Shown: one piece after another, positions 34,896 through 46,986 of the stretch
Numbering within the stretch: position 1 is the stretch's first letter
Layout of the letters: every line of letters starts with the position of its first letter
Source of the DNA: Penium margaritaceum
Taxonomy: Eukaryota; Streptophyta; Zygnematophyceae; Desmidiales; Peniaceae
Length of the DNA: 64,000 nucleotides
Assembly (NCBI GenBank): GCA_023375785.1
Contig: SZWC01001212.1
Span: 67,974 to 131,973, forward strand
Direction: 5' to 3'
Made by a program: the position numbers and the translations under genes
Notes under the pieces: model-generated
What the model saw: only the letters and a program-made list of their open reading frames with translations
The model's database searches: none
Told to the model about the DNA's origin: nothing

Positions 34896-35515
34896 TAGAG
34901 ACTTGTTGTGACGGAGTTAGGGATCGCCTAGCACCACGTCAAACGGGTCAAGAAGGTTGAGTACCTTCAACGTGACACTCTGTGTGTACCCTTGAATACA
35001 AATTTTCGCTTTACAAGTATCGATCACGGGTACCATACGGTTGTCACAGACAACAACTGTGCCATTCGATGGCTCGTACTTCAGGCCAACCTGTCGGGTA
35101 AAGCCAAGGCTAACAAAAAAGTTGTCCCATCTAGTGTCAGCAAGTACGTTCACGGGAGCACCAACAAGGTGTCCTTTGAACTGCATCGTCATGTTGCCTC
35201 CACTCTTCCGAGTGAACAGACTTGACGACGGTAAGCCGGATTTGTGATAAACACGGAACCTATACGACGGGCGTCGCAACTCCCATGATTCACCCACTCG
35301 AGTCCACATCTTGTGGACACATGTGAATTCGGCTAGCACCTTCTAGTCTTTAATATTACTGGGTCGAAATCGTCGACAAAAGGTACTACGAATGTGATTG
35401 AACGCATTGCTTTGAGGGCGTTTGCTTCAATCACTATGTTACACAACTCTTGCACAGTGGTTGGTATCGCCACCACTAAGCAGGTTTTGGTCATGCATCT
35501 TGTCTTATGATGCAA
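34896..35515 (-). pseudogene. Protease region (chromovirus J)
   Basis: Located between gag and RT. Shows a retropepsin-like fold pattern: FKGHLVGAPVNVLADT around the expected catalytic site near 35,120-35,160, followed by LGFTRQVGLKYEP and the end motif LDPFDVVLGDP near 34,917-34,950. It would cleave the polyprotein. Confidence 0.65.
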
Positions 35516-37847
35516 GATCTAGTGGGCAATGTCGATCAGCAAGTGCAGAATGAGGTTCAATGAGAGGGGAGAAAACAATATAGAAATTTGAACTCGTCAA
35601 AAACTCAAATTGTTTAACATCCTCGTCTGAAAACATGAACTTGCACTCGTGATCCAGTTTTACCCCTAAGTGGTCCCCACTGACGTCACTCAAGGGTGGG
35701 GAAAACCCGCCCCACGGCCCTCGTGATCCAGTTTTACCCCTAAGTGGTCCCCCCTGTCCGTTACCATGGCCGGGCCCATTGCCGTGACCGCGACCCTGTC
35801 TATGGCCTTGTCCGCGGCCTCCTACTGCACCATCCCCACGAGGTGCTGCTGCTGCAGCTAGCGCCGCGGCCTCTTGTCCACCACCAGCAGCCTCAGGGCA
35901 CTGAGCCCTAAAGTGGCCCGACTGCATGCAATTGTGGCAGAGCCCTTCGCGGAAGGCTGCGTTGCGACGCTCACGCGTCGCTTGCAACTCGTCGTTCTTG
36001 CGGTTTTGCTTGTTGTTGGGACCCTTGTGTCTACCAGCCTTATTGGCTGGAGGGTTTGTAGGCTGCTTGCCCTTGGCCTCGCCTCGCTGTCCAGCTGACC
36101 CACCAGCCCCTGTAGTGTCCACGCGCATGTCGCGACCTTGCTGTGCACGCGCGTTCGGCCGTGCATCACAGTAGTGTTTCGGGTTCACCGAATACACTTC
36201 GCTCATGTAGTCGCGCAACGCCCTCCAGCTTGTCCAAGCTTGGCCAGTGGCTGTCGTAGTGGTCTTGTCCTTCAGCTTTTCGTTGGTGAGACCATCACGC
36301 AAGTACTCCTGCAGCATGCACTCCGGGTACTTGAACGTCTGAGTCCCATCGCCCTCGGTGAAGCGTTCGGCTTCCTCCACGAGTGCGGTGAACTCGCTCA
36401 AGTAATATTCGAGTGAGTTGCCCAGCTGCCTGAAGTCCTTGATCTTGTGGAAAGCGCACTGCGCCTCCTCACATTGGGTGCACTTCTTGCGCATGATCGC
36501 GTAGAAAGTCTCCCACGGCATGGGCTGCCACTCGAGGTGCGGCTACTGCGCAGTCCACTCCTTGACCACGTACTTGAAGAGTTTGTCTTCAAGCCACGTC
36601 GTAGCAAGGTCGCCCCACTGGATGAGTGGAGCCTTGTGGACAAGTAGAACATGCTCCCTGCGGTTCAGCTAGTCAGCAAACTTCACGCCCTTCCGAAAGA
36701 TCTCCACACTGTGGAGGAAGGACGTGTTCATGACCGACCCCAAAGTCGTCAAGGTAGGCAAGTCCTCGCTGCCACCGGCAGTGGCATTCGCAGCTGCGGC
36801 TCGCTGCGCTTGCTGTTGCATCCGCACCTGGGTCACGCTCTGCAACGCCTTGTCGAGGTCGTTGCATCGGCGGCTTGCCTCATGGGCGGCCAGGCGCTGT
36901 AGCTGGCGATCACGGTCAAGGTCCGTGATGCTCTACCCGACGTGGGCCAGCAGGTTGGCAAATACAAACTTGATCTCTGATGTCGTCAGAGCATCGGCGA
37001 TAGCCTCCAGGGCCTCGCGTTGTCCGTGCACCCTTACCAACTACAAGAGGGTACGGTTCGCGTACACTCCTCCAAGGAGTCCCACCTTTCAGAGGAGACT
37101 ATCGTCGGCGACGACGCTCGAGTGGACACTGCCCTGCCCCATCGCGGCCACATCGTAGGAAGGGGGATCCACCCCCATTCCTCCGAGTGGTACCGTATCT
37201 CCACCATCGGTGGTGATCTTCAGTTGGCCTGCCGCCTCAGCAGCAAACTGCGCAATCCTACAACGGCCATCGCGAATTGCCTTTGCGGCGTCGTCGTCTG
37301 GCTCGTTCTCGCGGGAACTTCCTGTGTGACTGCTTTCAGCGCCCTTGCTGCTCTCGACAGTCTCGCTGCCGTCGGCAGCTTCAGGCGATGCGGCGGGCAC
37401 CTTTTCCTTCTCGAGAAATCGGCTCGAGTTCGCTGCACGACGATGGCGATGGTCGCGATCCTCATTGCCTTCACCATCGTTCACGTCGTGCTCTTCGTCG
37501 GGGTCCTCCTCCGGAAGATCCTCCTCCATTGCGTCGTCCGTTGCATGGGGGTCGTCCATGTGCGTGTCGACGTGCTTGTCGAGCACCTTTGCGGCCTCCG
37601 CATGCTTCTCGGTGTCGCCGAGGTTGGCGTCGGTTGCCTTAGGCGGTACGGTTGCCTTAGGCGGTACGGTTGCCTTCGGCGGTACGGTTGCCTTAGGCGG
37701 CACGGTTGCCTTAGGCGGTACGGTTGCATTTGGGTTGGCAACCGTGCTCGCGGCGACGGCTCCCAAAACTTAGAATCCGCCAAGGACGTGTGGTGAGAAC
37801 GTCACCACCTTACCCTTGTTGGCCTTAGACGGTCCGGCGCTTGCCAT
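35516..37847 (-). pseudogene. gag with zinc knuckle and PPKATV repeat (chromovirus J)
   Basis: Start at 37,847 (MASAGPSKANKGKVV). Then comes a six-fold PPKATV tract (37,640-37,735) and an acidic stretch (about 37,480-37,560: DDAMEEDLPEEDPDEEHD). The capsid-like region follows at 36,170-36,880, with FKYPECMLQEYLRDGL and WRALRDYMSEVYSVNPKHY. A CCHC zinc knuckle (CHNCMQSGHFRAQC) lies near 35,900-35,945 and an Arg/Gly-rich tail downstream. A 32-base direct repeat occurs at 35,647-35,678 and 35,721-35,752. Broken. Confidence 0.75.
37640..37735 (-). repeat. 18-bp minisatellite encoding PPKATV
   Basis: About five to six near-identical copies of an 18-base unit (GGCGGTACGGTTGCCTTA on plus). The unit length keeps the frame, giving PPKATV repeats in the N-terminal Gag region. 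Confidence 0.9.
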
Positions 37848-38691
37848 CTCGTTGCTAGTGCAACTAGCACGTGAAGGTCGTTGTGAGGATCACCCCACAA
37901 CGAGGAGGAATCGCCTCCTAAGATGTTGCTTTCACAATCGGTGAGGCAATTTCAATTTAAATTTCTATTTTCCTAGGCCGCCACGTCGGCACAAAGTCGT
38001 GGGTTTAGAAACTAGTCCTCCTAGGCCGTGACTCACGGCACTTGGTAGCAACTAGGATCTAGGAAAACAGAAAATCACAATATAAGGGAGTAACAAGAAG
38101 TGTGAGTACCGCTCACAAAACTAAGACAAAGAGCAAGAAGACAAGCAAGTACAAGATCAAGAACAAAAAGACTACTTTTCTTCTTGTCTTCTTGTCTTCT
38201 TGTCTTCTGGTCTTCCTTGGTCTCTTCTTGCGTCTTCTTGTCACGTCTCGCGTCCCTTGGCGGCGTCCTCCTTGAGCCGGCGGCGTTGGGGGAGCCGCCA
38301 AAAGTCTCCAAGGTGTCGCCCTCCTTCTTTTTAGGGTGCTCTCAGGCCGTGAGAGTCCCTAAGCTTGGGGAGGGGCGCTGTCCCATTTTTTGGATGAAGG
38401 GGTTTTGAAGGAGCCTTGAAAATGGAGAGGATTTTGAGGTTTTTGAGGGTGGGGACTCCCCACCCCGCCCCACAAAAATCTTCCTAGCCCTCTGGAGTGA
38501 GGAGAGCAAGTAGAGCTTTTTTCAAGCTCTCTAACGCACTTTACAGGGTTTCAATCCGTGAAGTGTAGATGCCGTAGTCTCTTCTGGCGTTTCTGCTACT
38601 GCTTGCAGCTGCTGGCGGCGTTAGATCTATGTTGTAGCCACCGTTTCCGTCGAACCCTTGGTCACGAGGGTCGCCTGGCTCTGAGAACCAC
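37848..38691 (-). other. 5' leader of chromovirus J
   Basis: Untranslated region between the primer site and gag. It contains a run of CTTGTCTT units (about 38,170-38,235) and a facing AAGAAGACAAG stretch near 38,130, which could pair into a hairpin. The minus-strand primer site TGGTTCTCAGAGCCAGG sits at 38,674-38,690, next to the LTR. It resembles, but is not identical to, the initiator tRNA-Met complement. Confidence 0.6.
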
Positions 38692-39163
38692 TGTAACGGG
38701 TCGAGTCTTGAGCTCCTGCTCTGAAGTCATCGTTGGAGTTCGCAGAATGGCGTTCTCAGTTCGCGTCAGGGGTTTACCCCCTTCGCAGGACTGAGGGGCA
38801 ATCGTCATCAACGACCCAGAGCAGGGAGACTCGAATATTTCGAGTCTCCGGAGGCCCATTTCCGTTTTTAACCAAACCCCTGGTTTTGGGATCCAAACCG
38901 GGGGTTTTTACCTGGNGGTCGCCTGGCTCTGAGAACCACTGTAACGGGTCGAGTCTTGAGCTCCTGCTCTGAAGTCATCGTTGGAGTTCGCAGAATGGCG
39001 TTCTCAGTTCGCGTCAGGGGTTTACCCCCTTCGCAGGACTGAGGGGCAATCGTCATCAACGACCCAGAGCAGGGAGACTCGAATATTTCGAGTCTCCGGA
39101 GGCCCATTTCCGTTTTTAACCAAACCCCTGGTTTTGGGATCCAAACCGGGGGTTTTTACCTGG
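38669..39163. repeat. Perfect 247-bp direct duplication around a single N
   Basis: Bases 38,669-38,915 recur identically as 38,917-39,163 with one N at 38,916. It covers the end of the leader, the primer site and the first part of the LTR. Removing one copy brings the J 5' LTR to about 695 bases, close to the 676 of its partner. An assembly join, as at 2,011. Confidence 0.9.
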
Positions 39164-39634
39164 AACTCGTGTTTTCACACAAGTTATTGCGTTTGTTTTA
39201 TGTCGAAGTTTTTCCTAAACAAACTTCGATTTACGTTTTGTCGTTTTGGCACGAAATCGTCGCGTGCGAGGCACGCTGGCAATTTCGCGCCAGCTATTTT
39301 GACCTCACCCTCGCTCCCCCTATCCCTCGTCCTCTCTTGCTTGTTTGCAAGGAGGGCGAGGGGGGGCGAGGCCACGAGGCCACGAGGCCACGTGGCCTCG
39401 CCTTCAAGGCCCTCGTGGCCCCTCAGCCGCCGATCGGGCTGAGGCCGCGATCGGCGGCTGGCGGCTCGCTGGCCGGTGGCCGGCCGGTCGCTTGGCCGGC
39501 CGCCGGCCGGCAGCGAGCTGGGCGACAGCCAGCAAATTGCTGGCCACCGGCCAGCCCTCACTGACAGGAGGGGTGGTGCGCAACCACCCCTCGCTTCAGC
39601 GAGGAGGGAGGGCCGAACCGGCCCTCCCACTGCA
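38692..39634 (-). repeat. 5' LTR of chromovirus J (includes assembly duplication)
   Basis: Plus strand TGTAACGGG to CACTGCA, aligning with 30,798-31,473 once the duplication is discounted. Satellite resumes directly to its right. Confidence 0.85.
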
Positions 39635-40920
39635 CTGCAATGTAGTGTAATGTACGTGATGTATGATAATTTATGACAACATAAAACAATGTACAGTAAC
39701 GTATAGTGAAGTACAGTGATGTGCGACAATGTACTACAATGCACTTTAATGTACAACAATGTACGGTAATGTTGGATGATGTACGATGATGTGTTTTCAT
39801 GTACTGCAATATATGACAATGTATGGCAATGTCAACAATATTTGGCTGTGTACTGCAACATGTAGGTATATATAGCAATGTAGGGCAATGTATGGAAATG
39901 TGTGGCAATGTACCGCAATGTGCAAAATTTACGGCAATGTACGGTAATGTATAGCAATGTACGGTGATGTTTTGCAATGTACATCAATGTTTGGCAATTT
40001 ACGGCAATGTACAATTACGTATGGTGATTTACATCATTTTATGGTAATGTAATGTATTATATAGAAATGAAGAAAAATGTACGGCAATGAACAAAAACAT
40101 ACAGAGGAGTACAACAAAGTACTACAATTTATGACAATGTACGACAATGTACTAAAATGTATGCGATGTACACAAATGTACGACAACACAAAACAAAGTA
40201 TAGTACTGATATGCAATGTACTTCAATATTTATCAATGTACAGCCATGTACGGCAATGAAAGGTGATTTATAGCAATGTACTATGACATACGACAATGTA
40301 CTCCAATTTACGATGATGTCGAGTAATGTACGGCAATGTAATGTATGGAAATCTTCAATGATGGACGACAATATACGACAATGTACGGCAACGTAAAATG
40401 ATACGTGGAAATGTGTGGCAATGTACGACAGATTATAGCATTTTATGGCCCGGAACGGAAATCTACAGCAATGCACGGCGACGTACAATGATGTACAGCA
40501 ATGGATGCCAATGTATGCCAATTTTTGACAATGTGTGGAAATGTACTACAATTTTTGGCAATGTACTTCAATGTACGGTAATGTACTACGATACACGGCA
40601 ATGTAATGTACAGATATGTATGGTAATTTACGACAATGTACAGAAATGTACAGCAATGTATTGTAATATACAACAATCTACAACAATGTACAGTAATGTA
40701 TGCTAAAGTTTGACAATATATTGTACTATACGTTGACGTACGACAATGTACATCAATACACGGCATTGTACGTCAATGAGCGGTTATGTACAATAATGTA
40801 CTTCAATGTTTAGAGGTGTACGGCATGTTCGGAGGTGCACGACAATGTATGGCAATGTATGGTGCTATACGACAATGTACGTAAATATACTGCAATGACA
40901 GGCAACGTACAACATTGTAT
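39635..40920. repeat. 10-bp satellite, block 2 (1.3 kb)
   Basis: Same GCAATGTACG period-10 array as block 1, resuming right after the J LTR and fading out near 40,920. Confidence 0.95.
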
Positions 40921-41328
40921 CTGAAGAATATAATGATCATTGAAAGCCTTAGTTTCTCTAGGGAATCGCACATCACAAATTCTTTGCTCTAAGGAATTAG
41001 TTGCAAGACAAAAGACCAACAAGCAACCCAATGACACTTGAGGAAGAAGTGTATTCTTGAGAACAAACAAGAGAAACAAAAAAACACTAAAGTACTACTA
41101 GCCTTTTATGCAGGTGCTTGCTCGGCTTCTCCTTGCTTTGCACGTGTTGTCCACTCCACTAGCTAACAAAGGGCCAGTCGGAAGATGTCGTCTCAAGCTG
41201 GCTGACCTTTTTTCATTTTTCATTCTGTTTGGGTTTTGATTATCAAAAATCATCTCTGATATCGCCTTGAGGAATGTACAATCTGAGAAAATAAAGAGTG
41301 AGCATGCAGGATCATCTCTGAAGAAATT
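40921..41328. other. Unassigned sequence between satellite and element M
   Basis: AT-rich. No domain, RNA gene or repeat recognised. Confidence 0.4.
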
Positions 41329-41741
41329 TGACAGGCTCTAATAGTCGCATGGCCTACCATCGTACAAACCCTGCCAAAGCAAACCAATAGCTTTGTGCCA
41401 CAATAGTCAAGGAAAACGAACCTTTGAAGACCACTCCTGTGCACATCACTACCCTATGTGTATGGCTAGCAAAGCCGGTTCTCCTATAGTGGCTCCGCGA
41501 CGCCTCTCTTGCCCCACCCAAGTCACCACCAAAGTCTTCTGTACTCTCTTGTGCCCACTCTACGAGGTGCGCTAGGTTAGCCTACTAACCATTTGCACTG
41601 CTTGTATTATTCTAGGAATGCATCTATTGGATTCCTCCTCAAGGCTCACCCTCATGGCTTCCTCTAGCTCCTCTCCTTACATTACATCTCAGCGCCCGTA
41701 CTCTCATATGTTTTCCATTTCGTCTTAGCTCACATCATTCT
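41329..41741 (+). repeat. Left part of M 5' LTR
   Basis: Aligns with 49,514 to about 49,940, for example through AAGCAAACCAA, GGTTCTCCTAT, GCACTAGGTTAGCC-like and GGATTCCTCCTCAAGGCTC. Ends at the K insertion. Confidence 0.75.
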
Positions 41742-42380
41742 TGTTTAATGTTTTTGCCCCTTGTTCAGTGTTGTAAGAAAGATCAGGCAAGCTATGCCCC
41801 TTATGGAGGTATGAACCCTGGATCCTTTATACTGTGAATCAACTATGCTCTGTCTCTTGTGAGATATGACCTATGAGTACACCATGTGGGTGAGAGGTTA
41901 ACTTGGCCATTTTGTTGATTTGGCCAATTGAGAAGTCATGAGTTTGATCTTGGCCCCATGCACATCTTGTTTGTTATGGAAGCTTCTAAGAAAGAAATTC
42001 CATAGCTTCTTCGAAGCTACATGGTTGGTTTGTCACCTTGACAATAGGATGCTTATGAGTGAAGCCCACAGCACAAGCCTATTGGTGATATGGTTGGGTC
42101 AGACCACTTCACATGAATGTGCTTTTGAGTTCTAGAACTAGACAGGACTATAAAAGGACTGGTATTGCATGCCGATCAATAAACCCTTGCTTGCGTATTG
42201 ACGACTTGAGCTCTTCTTGAGATGTAATACTAAGGTATTAGTACTCTTGAAGGTGGTGTACACCTGATTTAGTTTGGGGTGCATGACACATGCTAACAAA
42301 GAAAGAAGGTGTAAAACCCTTTGTAAGTTTTTTTGGTTTCACGGCTTCTCTTCCAGATGTGGTTAGCTAAGCAGCTAACA
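41742..42380 (+). repeat. 5' LTR of element K
   Basis: TGTTTAATG to CAGCTAACA. A TATA box (TATAAAA, 42,149-42,155) is conserved in the 3' LTR (47,394-47,400) and in copy A (212-218). Confidence 0.9.
42149..42155 (+). promoter_or_regulatory. TATA box of K LTR
   Basis: TATAAAA followed by GGACT, present at the same place in three copies of this LTR family in the window. Confidence 0.65.
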
Positions 42381-42397
42381 AAGGGTTATGGGCCCAC
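42381..42397 (+). promoter_or_regulatory. Half-tRNA primer binding site (element K)
   Basis: AAGGGTTATGGGCCCAC directly after the LTR. Fifteen bases are the exact complement of GTGGGCCCATAACCC, the anticodon stem-loop of plant initiator tRNA-Met. The Drosophila copia and yeast Ty5 elements are known to use this internal site. Confidence 0.85.
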
Positions 42398-42639
42398 TCC
42401 TCTGGATAGAGAAGGTTCACGCATGCAACCGCTAAATTCACAAGCAGTGACAGTGCCTTTGCTCTCACCCAACCTCTTTAGTTGCAGGTCAATCATCAGC
42501 CGGAGGTGTATGTAACACATGCAGCTTTCCGCCTTGGGAGCTGACATCAGCCTACATCAGCCTACATTAGCCTATATTTGGTCGCATCGGCCAACATGAT
42601 CAGGGAAAGCAGCTGCCTCTTCTCATCAACAGCCAACAA

Positions 42640-43490
42640 TGGCCTCAGAAACAGGTGCATCGGCATTAACAACAGGTGCAGCAGCTGTATCAGTTGTAGT
42701 TGTAGGGATGGCAGGGATAGGGGAACCATGGAACCATTCTCCCATCCTCAAGTTTCATGGAGAGGGGTTTGCACTTTAAAAGTGGCAGTTTGAGATCATC
42801 ATGGATGTTAGAGACTTTCTAGGATATTTTGATGGAACTGTCCCAGCACCAAAGGAGGAGGGTGCTGGCCTTGTGGCATGGGTTAAAATCAACAAGAAGG
42901 CTCTTGCCGTTTTTGTGCCCTCCATACAACCCTCAGTCCTTTCACACATCACCGGTTGTATAGTGGCAGCCGCGGCATATGCCAAACTAGGAAAGGCGTT
43001 TCAGTCCTCACTTTCCAACCGTCTCTCCATTCTATAGAACCTCATCAGCATGAGGCTTGCTGATGGGGAGGACATCTCTATCTTTATGAAAAATATTGAG
43101 AAGCTCTTGGAACAAGCCATCGGCATGGGGTGGGACCTGAAATCCGATATGCACGCCATGATCAATCTGATGACGCTGCCGGAGAGCTGGGGTCCCATGA
43201 TCACAGTGAATGGAAATTGGAATGAAGAGCAAGTATCCTACACCAACGTCTTGAAGTATGTGCACATGAAGCCATGCGTTGCAGCACCAATGAAGCAAAA
43301 ATGGTAGAGTTTGCCTCACGGAGCAGCGGCACCTTAAGCAATACCTCCTCCTCGGGGTACAAGGGTTTCAAAAGCACTAGCAACAGTGGAAGGGGTCGAA
43401 AGCGCAAAGGAAAATGCCACAACTGTGGTAAGGCTGGAAACTAGGCTCGGGAGTGCTAGGCACCCAAGATGGAAGGAGGAGACGATATTG
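42640..43490 (+). pseudogene. gag region of element K
   Basis: Begins near 42,640 with MASETGASALTTGAAAVSVV-like sequence. Then come VRDFLGYFDGTVPAPKEEGA, MRLADGEDISIFMKNIEKLL and LMTLPESWGPMITVNGNWNE. A Ser/Gly/Lys-rich segment and a zinc-knuckle-like CHNCGKAG near 43,415-43,440 close it. Typical copia Gag order. Broken. Confidence 0.75.
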
Positions 43491-44960
43491 AATGGCGAAG
43501 AGGAAATGGTGGGAAGGATCCAACAAGCTTGATGGCTGAGTGTGCCTCCAATAAAGGGAGGGCGATAATCAGGCCAGGAGCTTATGGCCTTGACTCGGGC
43601 ACAAACGAGTGCACCAGTTACAAGAAGAGAGACTTCATCTCTCTTGCTCCGTGCGACAAGAACTTCAGAGTTGCCATTGGAAAGCTTGAGGCAGCAGTGG
43701 GGATGGGTGACAAGTTGGTCACAATGGGTGTCAACGGTGCGGACTCCGAACTCAAGCTAGAGGGGGTAGTCAACTTGCCCTCCTTCACAGCCAACCTGCT
43801 CTACGTTTCAAAGATAACTGACCATGGCATGACAGTGGTCTTTACATAGAAAGAAAGAATGATAGTTCCTACCAAGGACATCAACATCTCCTACTCTGCC
43901 AGGAAAGTTGTTGTACAGGTTCCTCATGTTGATGGAATCTACTTCTTGCAGACAAAAATGACAACATCAACGGCTGAATCTTTGGCAGACATTGATGATG
44001 AGGAGAGTAAGGACACGGGTTTTTATGAAGATGGACATGTTGGAGCAGCGGTAGCAGTGGTAGCAGAAGATTCGGCAACAAAACTGCAAGTAAATGGAGC
44101 CACCCGGGTTGCTCACTCTAGCCAGTGTACATTCTTCGAGAACCTATGGCATGGGATTTTTGGATACGTGGCCCATCACACATTGGTTCGCATGGGAAAT
44201 CAAGAGCTAGTGCGTGGGATGGAGTTAAGTGATGAGGCAGCGGAAGCTGGGAGCTTGTGTGAGCCATGCCTTCAAGGCAAAGTAAAAAAGAAATCCTTCA
44301 AGCGCCATGGTACGCATGCTCTCGCACCCCTTGACCTCATCCACTCCAACGTGTGTGGTCCCTTTCGCATACCATCCAATGGAGGCAGCAGATTTTTCCT
44401 CACATGCATCGACGACAACAGCCGCAAGGTCTGGATATACTTTCTCAAAAATAATATTGAGGTGAAGTGGAATCTACAAGCCTTTTTTTCTATGGTTGAG
44501 CGACAGACTAGAAAGAAGGTGAAGGCATTCAAGACAGACAATGGGGGAGAGTAAGAATCCTGCAGGGAGTGGCTCAAGGCATAGAGCATTCAACACCACA
44601 AATTTTCTCCCTACTCACCTCAAAGCAACGGCGTAGGAGAGAGGATGAACCAGACCCTCCTGGGCATGACAAGGTGCATGCTCTTTGACGCCAAGATGTC
44701 TCCTATCTGGGCTGTCTGGGCTGAAGCAGCATGCACGGCTATCTATCTTGTGAACCTCACACCTATAGCAGCTCTGCAAAGGAGAGGCAAGAAGAAGCAA
44801 ACGTAGCAGCTAAAGACGCCTCATGAAGCATGGTCAGGAAAGAAGCCGGATGCCTCCCATCTCAAGGTGTTTGGATGCACCAGCTTTGCCAAGGTCCAGG
44901 CCGGTGAGGGTCCTTGAAAGTTTGATGCAAGAGCAAGAAAGTGTATTTTCATTGGCTATG
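43491..44960 (+). pseudogene. Protease and integrase region (element K)
   Basis: The retropepsin-like site LDSGTNECTSY lies at about 43,590-43,620, then GVGDK-like GMGDKLVTMGVNGADSELKL and LPSFTANLLYVSKI. GAG-pre-integrase is seen as SLCEPCLQGKVKKKSFKRHG (near 44,250). The integrase core has LIHSNVCGPFRIPSNGG, FLTCIDDNSRKVWIYFLK and FKTDNGGE, then NGVGERMNQTLLG-like sequence near 44,625. The linker HLKVFGCTSFAKVQAG follows near 44,860. Confidence 0.8.
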
Positions 44961-46960
44961 ACACCGCGCACAAAGCATAGAGAATGTGAGACTAAGGAGC
45001 TAAGAAGGTCATCCGCAGCAAAGACGTGGATTTCCATGAAATTTCTCAGAGTAAGGAAAAGCTTCTCAAACGAGAGAACACTCCAAAACGGGGAGAGTGG
45101 CTCACACTTCTTGAGGAGGGAAACAAAGCACCAGTACAATGGCATGGGCTGGGTACTACAACAGGGAGAGAAGCTGATGAAGATAACTCGGAGGAGTCCG
45201 ATTCCAAGTCTGACGTATCAAATCCTCCAGACCGTGAGGAGAATGCCTCTCCCATCATCAAGGACAACCACCAGGTCCAACAAGTAGTTGAATTCTCAAA
45301 GCTCCTTTGCAGCATTAGGACGCGGACAAGGGTGAATGGACAGGCTTCAACTATTCGTTCTTGGTTCAAGAGGAGCCGACGTCTGTAGCAGAGGCATTGA
45401 CGCGGCGTGATAAAGCTGAGTGGGGTGAAGCAATACACCATGATCTCAGCTCCATTGAGGAGAATGGGACATGGGTGCTGGTGGACAGACCTGCCGGTGC
45501 TCACGTTGTGGGATCCAAGTGGGTATTGAAAGTTAAAAGAAAACAGGATGGCAAGATAGACAAGGACAAGGTAGGGGTGGTAGCCAAGAGGTTTTCTCAA
45601 CGGCATGGCGCAGAGTATGATGAGACCTCTGCTCCCGTTTGTGACGTTCGCCTCCATCCAGTCAATTCTTGCCATTGTTCCTACCAAGAACATGGAGTTC
45701 CATTAGATGGATGTCAAGACAGCCTTTCTTTACGGCAAACTTGACAAGGAGGTGCTGATGAAGGATCCTGAGGGGGTTGATGCTCCTGAGGGCAAGGTGT
45801 GTAGGTTGGTGAAGGCTCTCTATGGGCTAAAACAAGCGCCAAGACTTTGGTACCAGAAAATGGATACATTCATGGCCAATGAGTCCTTCATGCACTATGA
45901 CAATGACCCTAGCGTGTACGTGCATGAGAGCGACAAAGGGACTATGTTGGTTGCCTTGGACTTCGATGACCTGATTTTATGCTCTTCATCAACGCAACTG
46001 CTAAATGATCTCAAGGGGCAGCTAAGTAGTAGATTCAAGATGAAGGACATAGATCCTCTTGATTTGTATCTTGGAATTTCCATCAAGCAAGACAGAGCAG
46101 CAGGTACCATGAGATTGAACCAGACAAAGTACATTGACTCCATCCTCAAATGATACGGACTAGCAGATTGCAAGCCTCCCAGCACACCCATGAGCTTAGA
46201 GTCCAAGCTCTCCTCCTCCATGTCCCCATCCAACAAAGCAGAGAAAAGTGACATGCAGGGTATCCCTTATTAGTCTGCAGTGGGCAGTTTGATGTATCCC
46301 ATCGTCGCCACCCGATCAAGTATAGCCCATGTTGTTGGGCAAGTGAGCCGGTTTGCGGCCAATCCAAGTCCACTTCACTAGCAAGCTGTGAAGCACATCA
46401 TGCACTAGCTTTATGGGACGCGGCACGTGGGGCTCCCTTTTGGAGGCAGCACTAGATCTACATCACTCCATCTCATGTACTACACCGATGGTGATTGGGG
46501 AGGGAATATCAAAAACAGAAAATCTACCTCCGGTTTCATGTGTATGTTGAATGAAGGTGCAGTCATTTGGACAAGTCACAAGTAAAGATGTGTCTCTCTG
46601 TCAATAGCTGAAGCTTAGTATATCGCCTTGGCTCAGGTGAGGAAAGAGATGAAGTGGCTTCAAAGCTTGCTATCTGAGATGAAGGCACCATAGGCAATGG
46701 TGACGGTAATCAAGGTTGACAAGATGAGCGTGATTGACATATCCAAGAACCCTGTCGTGTCCAGGCGCACAAAGTACATCAAGATTTTCTACCACTATAC
46801 TCGCGAATTGGTCTACAAGCAGACAGTGGAGCTCGAGTATGTCGGTACTAAGCTGAATAGGGTTGACATGCTTACAAAGCCAATGGACAAGGATGTCCAC
46901 CAGGTGGGCAGGCAAGGTATCGGCATGGTCAATGCAAGTGATGACAAATGATGATGGTCA
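44961..46960 (+). pseudogene. RT and RNase H region (element K)
   Basis: RT at about 45,360-46,180: IEENGTWVLVDRPAGAHVVG, MDVKTAFLYGKLDKEVLM, RLVKALYGLKQAPRLWYQKM, and the catalytic FDDLIL near 45,965. LDLYLGISIKQDRAAGTMRL follows. RNase H at about 46,480-46,950: YTDGDWGGN, KSTSGFMCMLNE, SRRTKYIKIFYHYTRELVYK and NRVDMLTKPMDKDVHQVGRQ. Element-copying enzymes, decayed. Confidence 0.8.
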
Positions 46961-46986
46961 CTGAAGAAAGGTGCAAGGTAGAGATT

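Larger units (their letters stand above)
30798..39634 (-). mobile_element. Ty3/gypsy chromovirus J, inserted in the satellite
   Basis: Minus-strand order from right to left: 5' LTR (38,692-39,634, lengthened by an assembly duplication), primer site, long leader, gag with zinc knuckle, protease, RT, RNase H, integrase with GPY/F module and chromodomain, purine tract, 3' LTR (30,798-31,473). All domains are present in Ty3/gypsy order. LTRs differ at about 15 of the first 232 bases by eye, so it is among the younger insertions. Satellite lies on both sides. No clear target duplication. Broken, with roughly ten visible breaks. Confidence 0.9.

Noticed and set aside
39184-39819. A 211-codon minus-strand frame crossing the J LTR into the satellite
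   Set aside because: It joins LTR and satellite readings, and no known protein segment is present.
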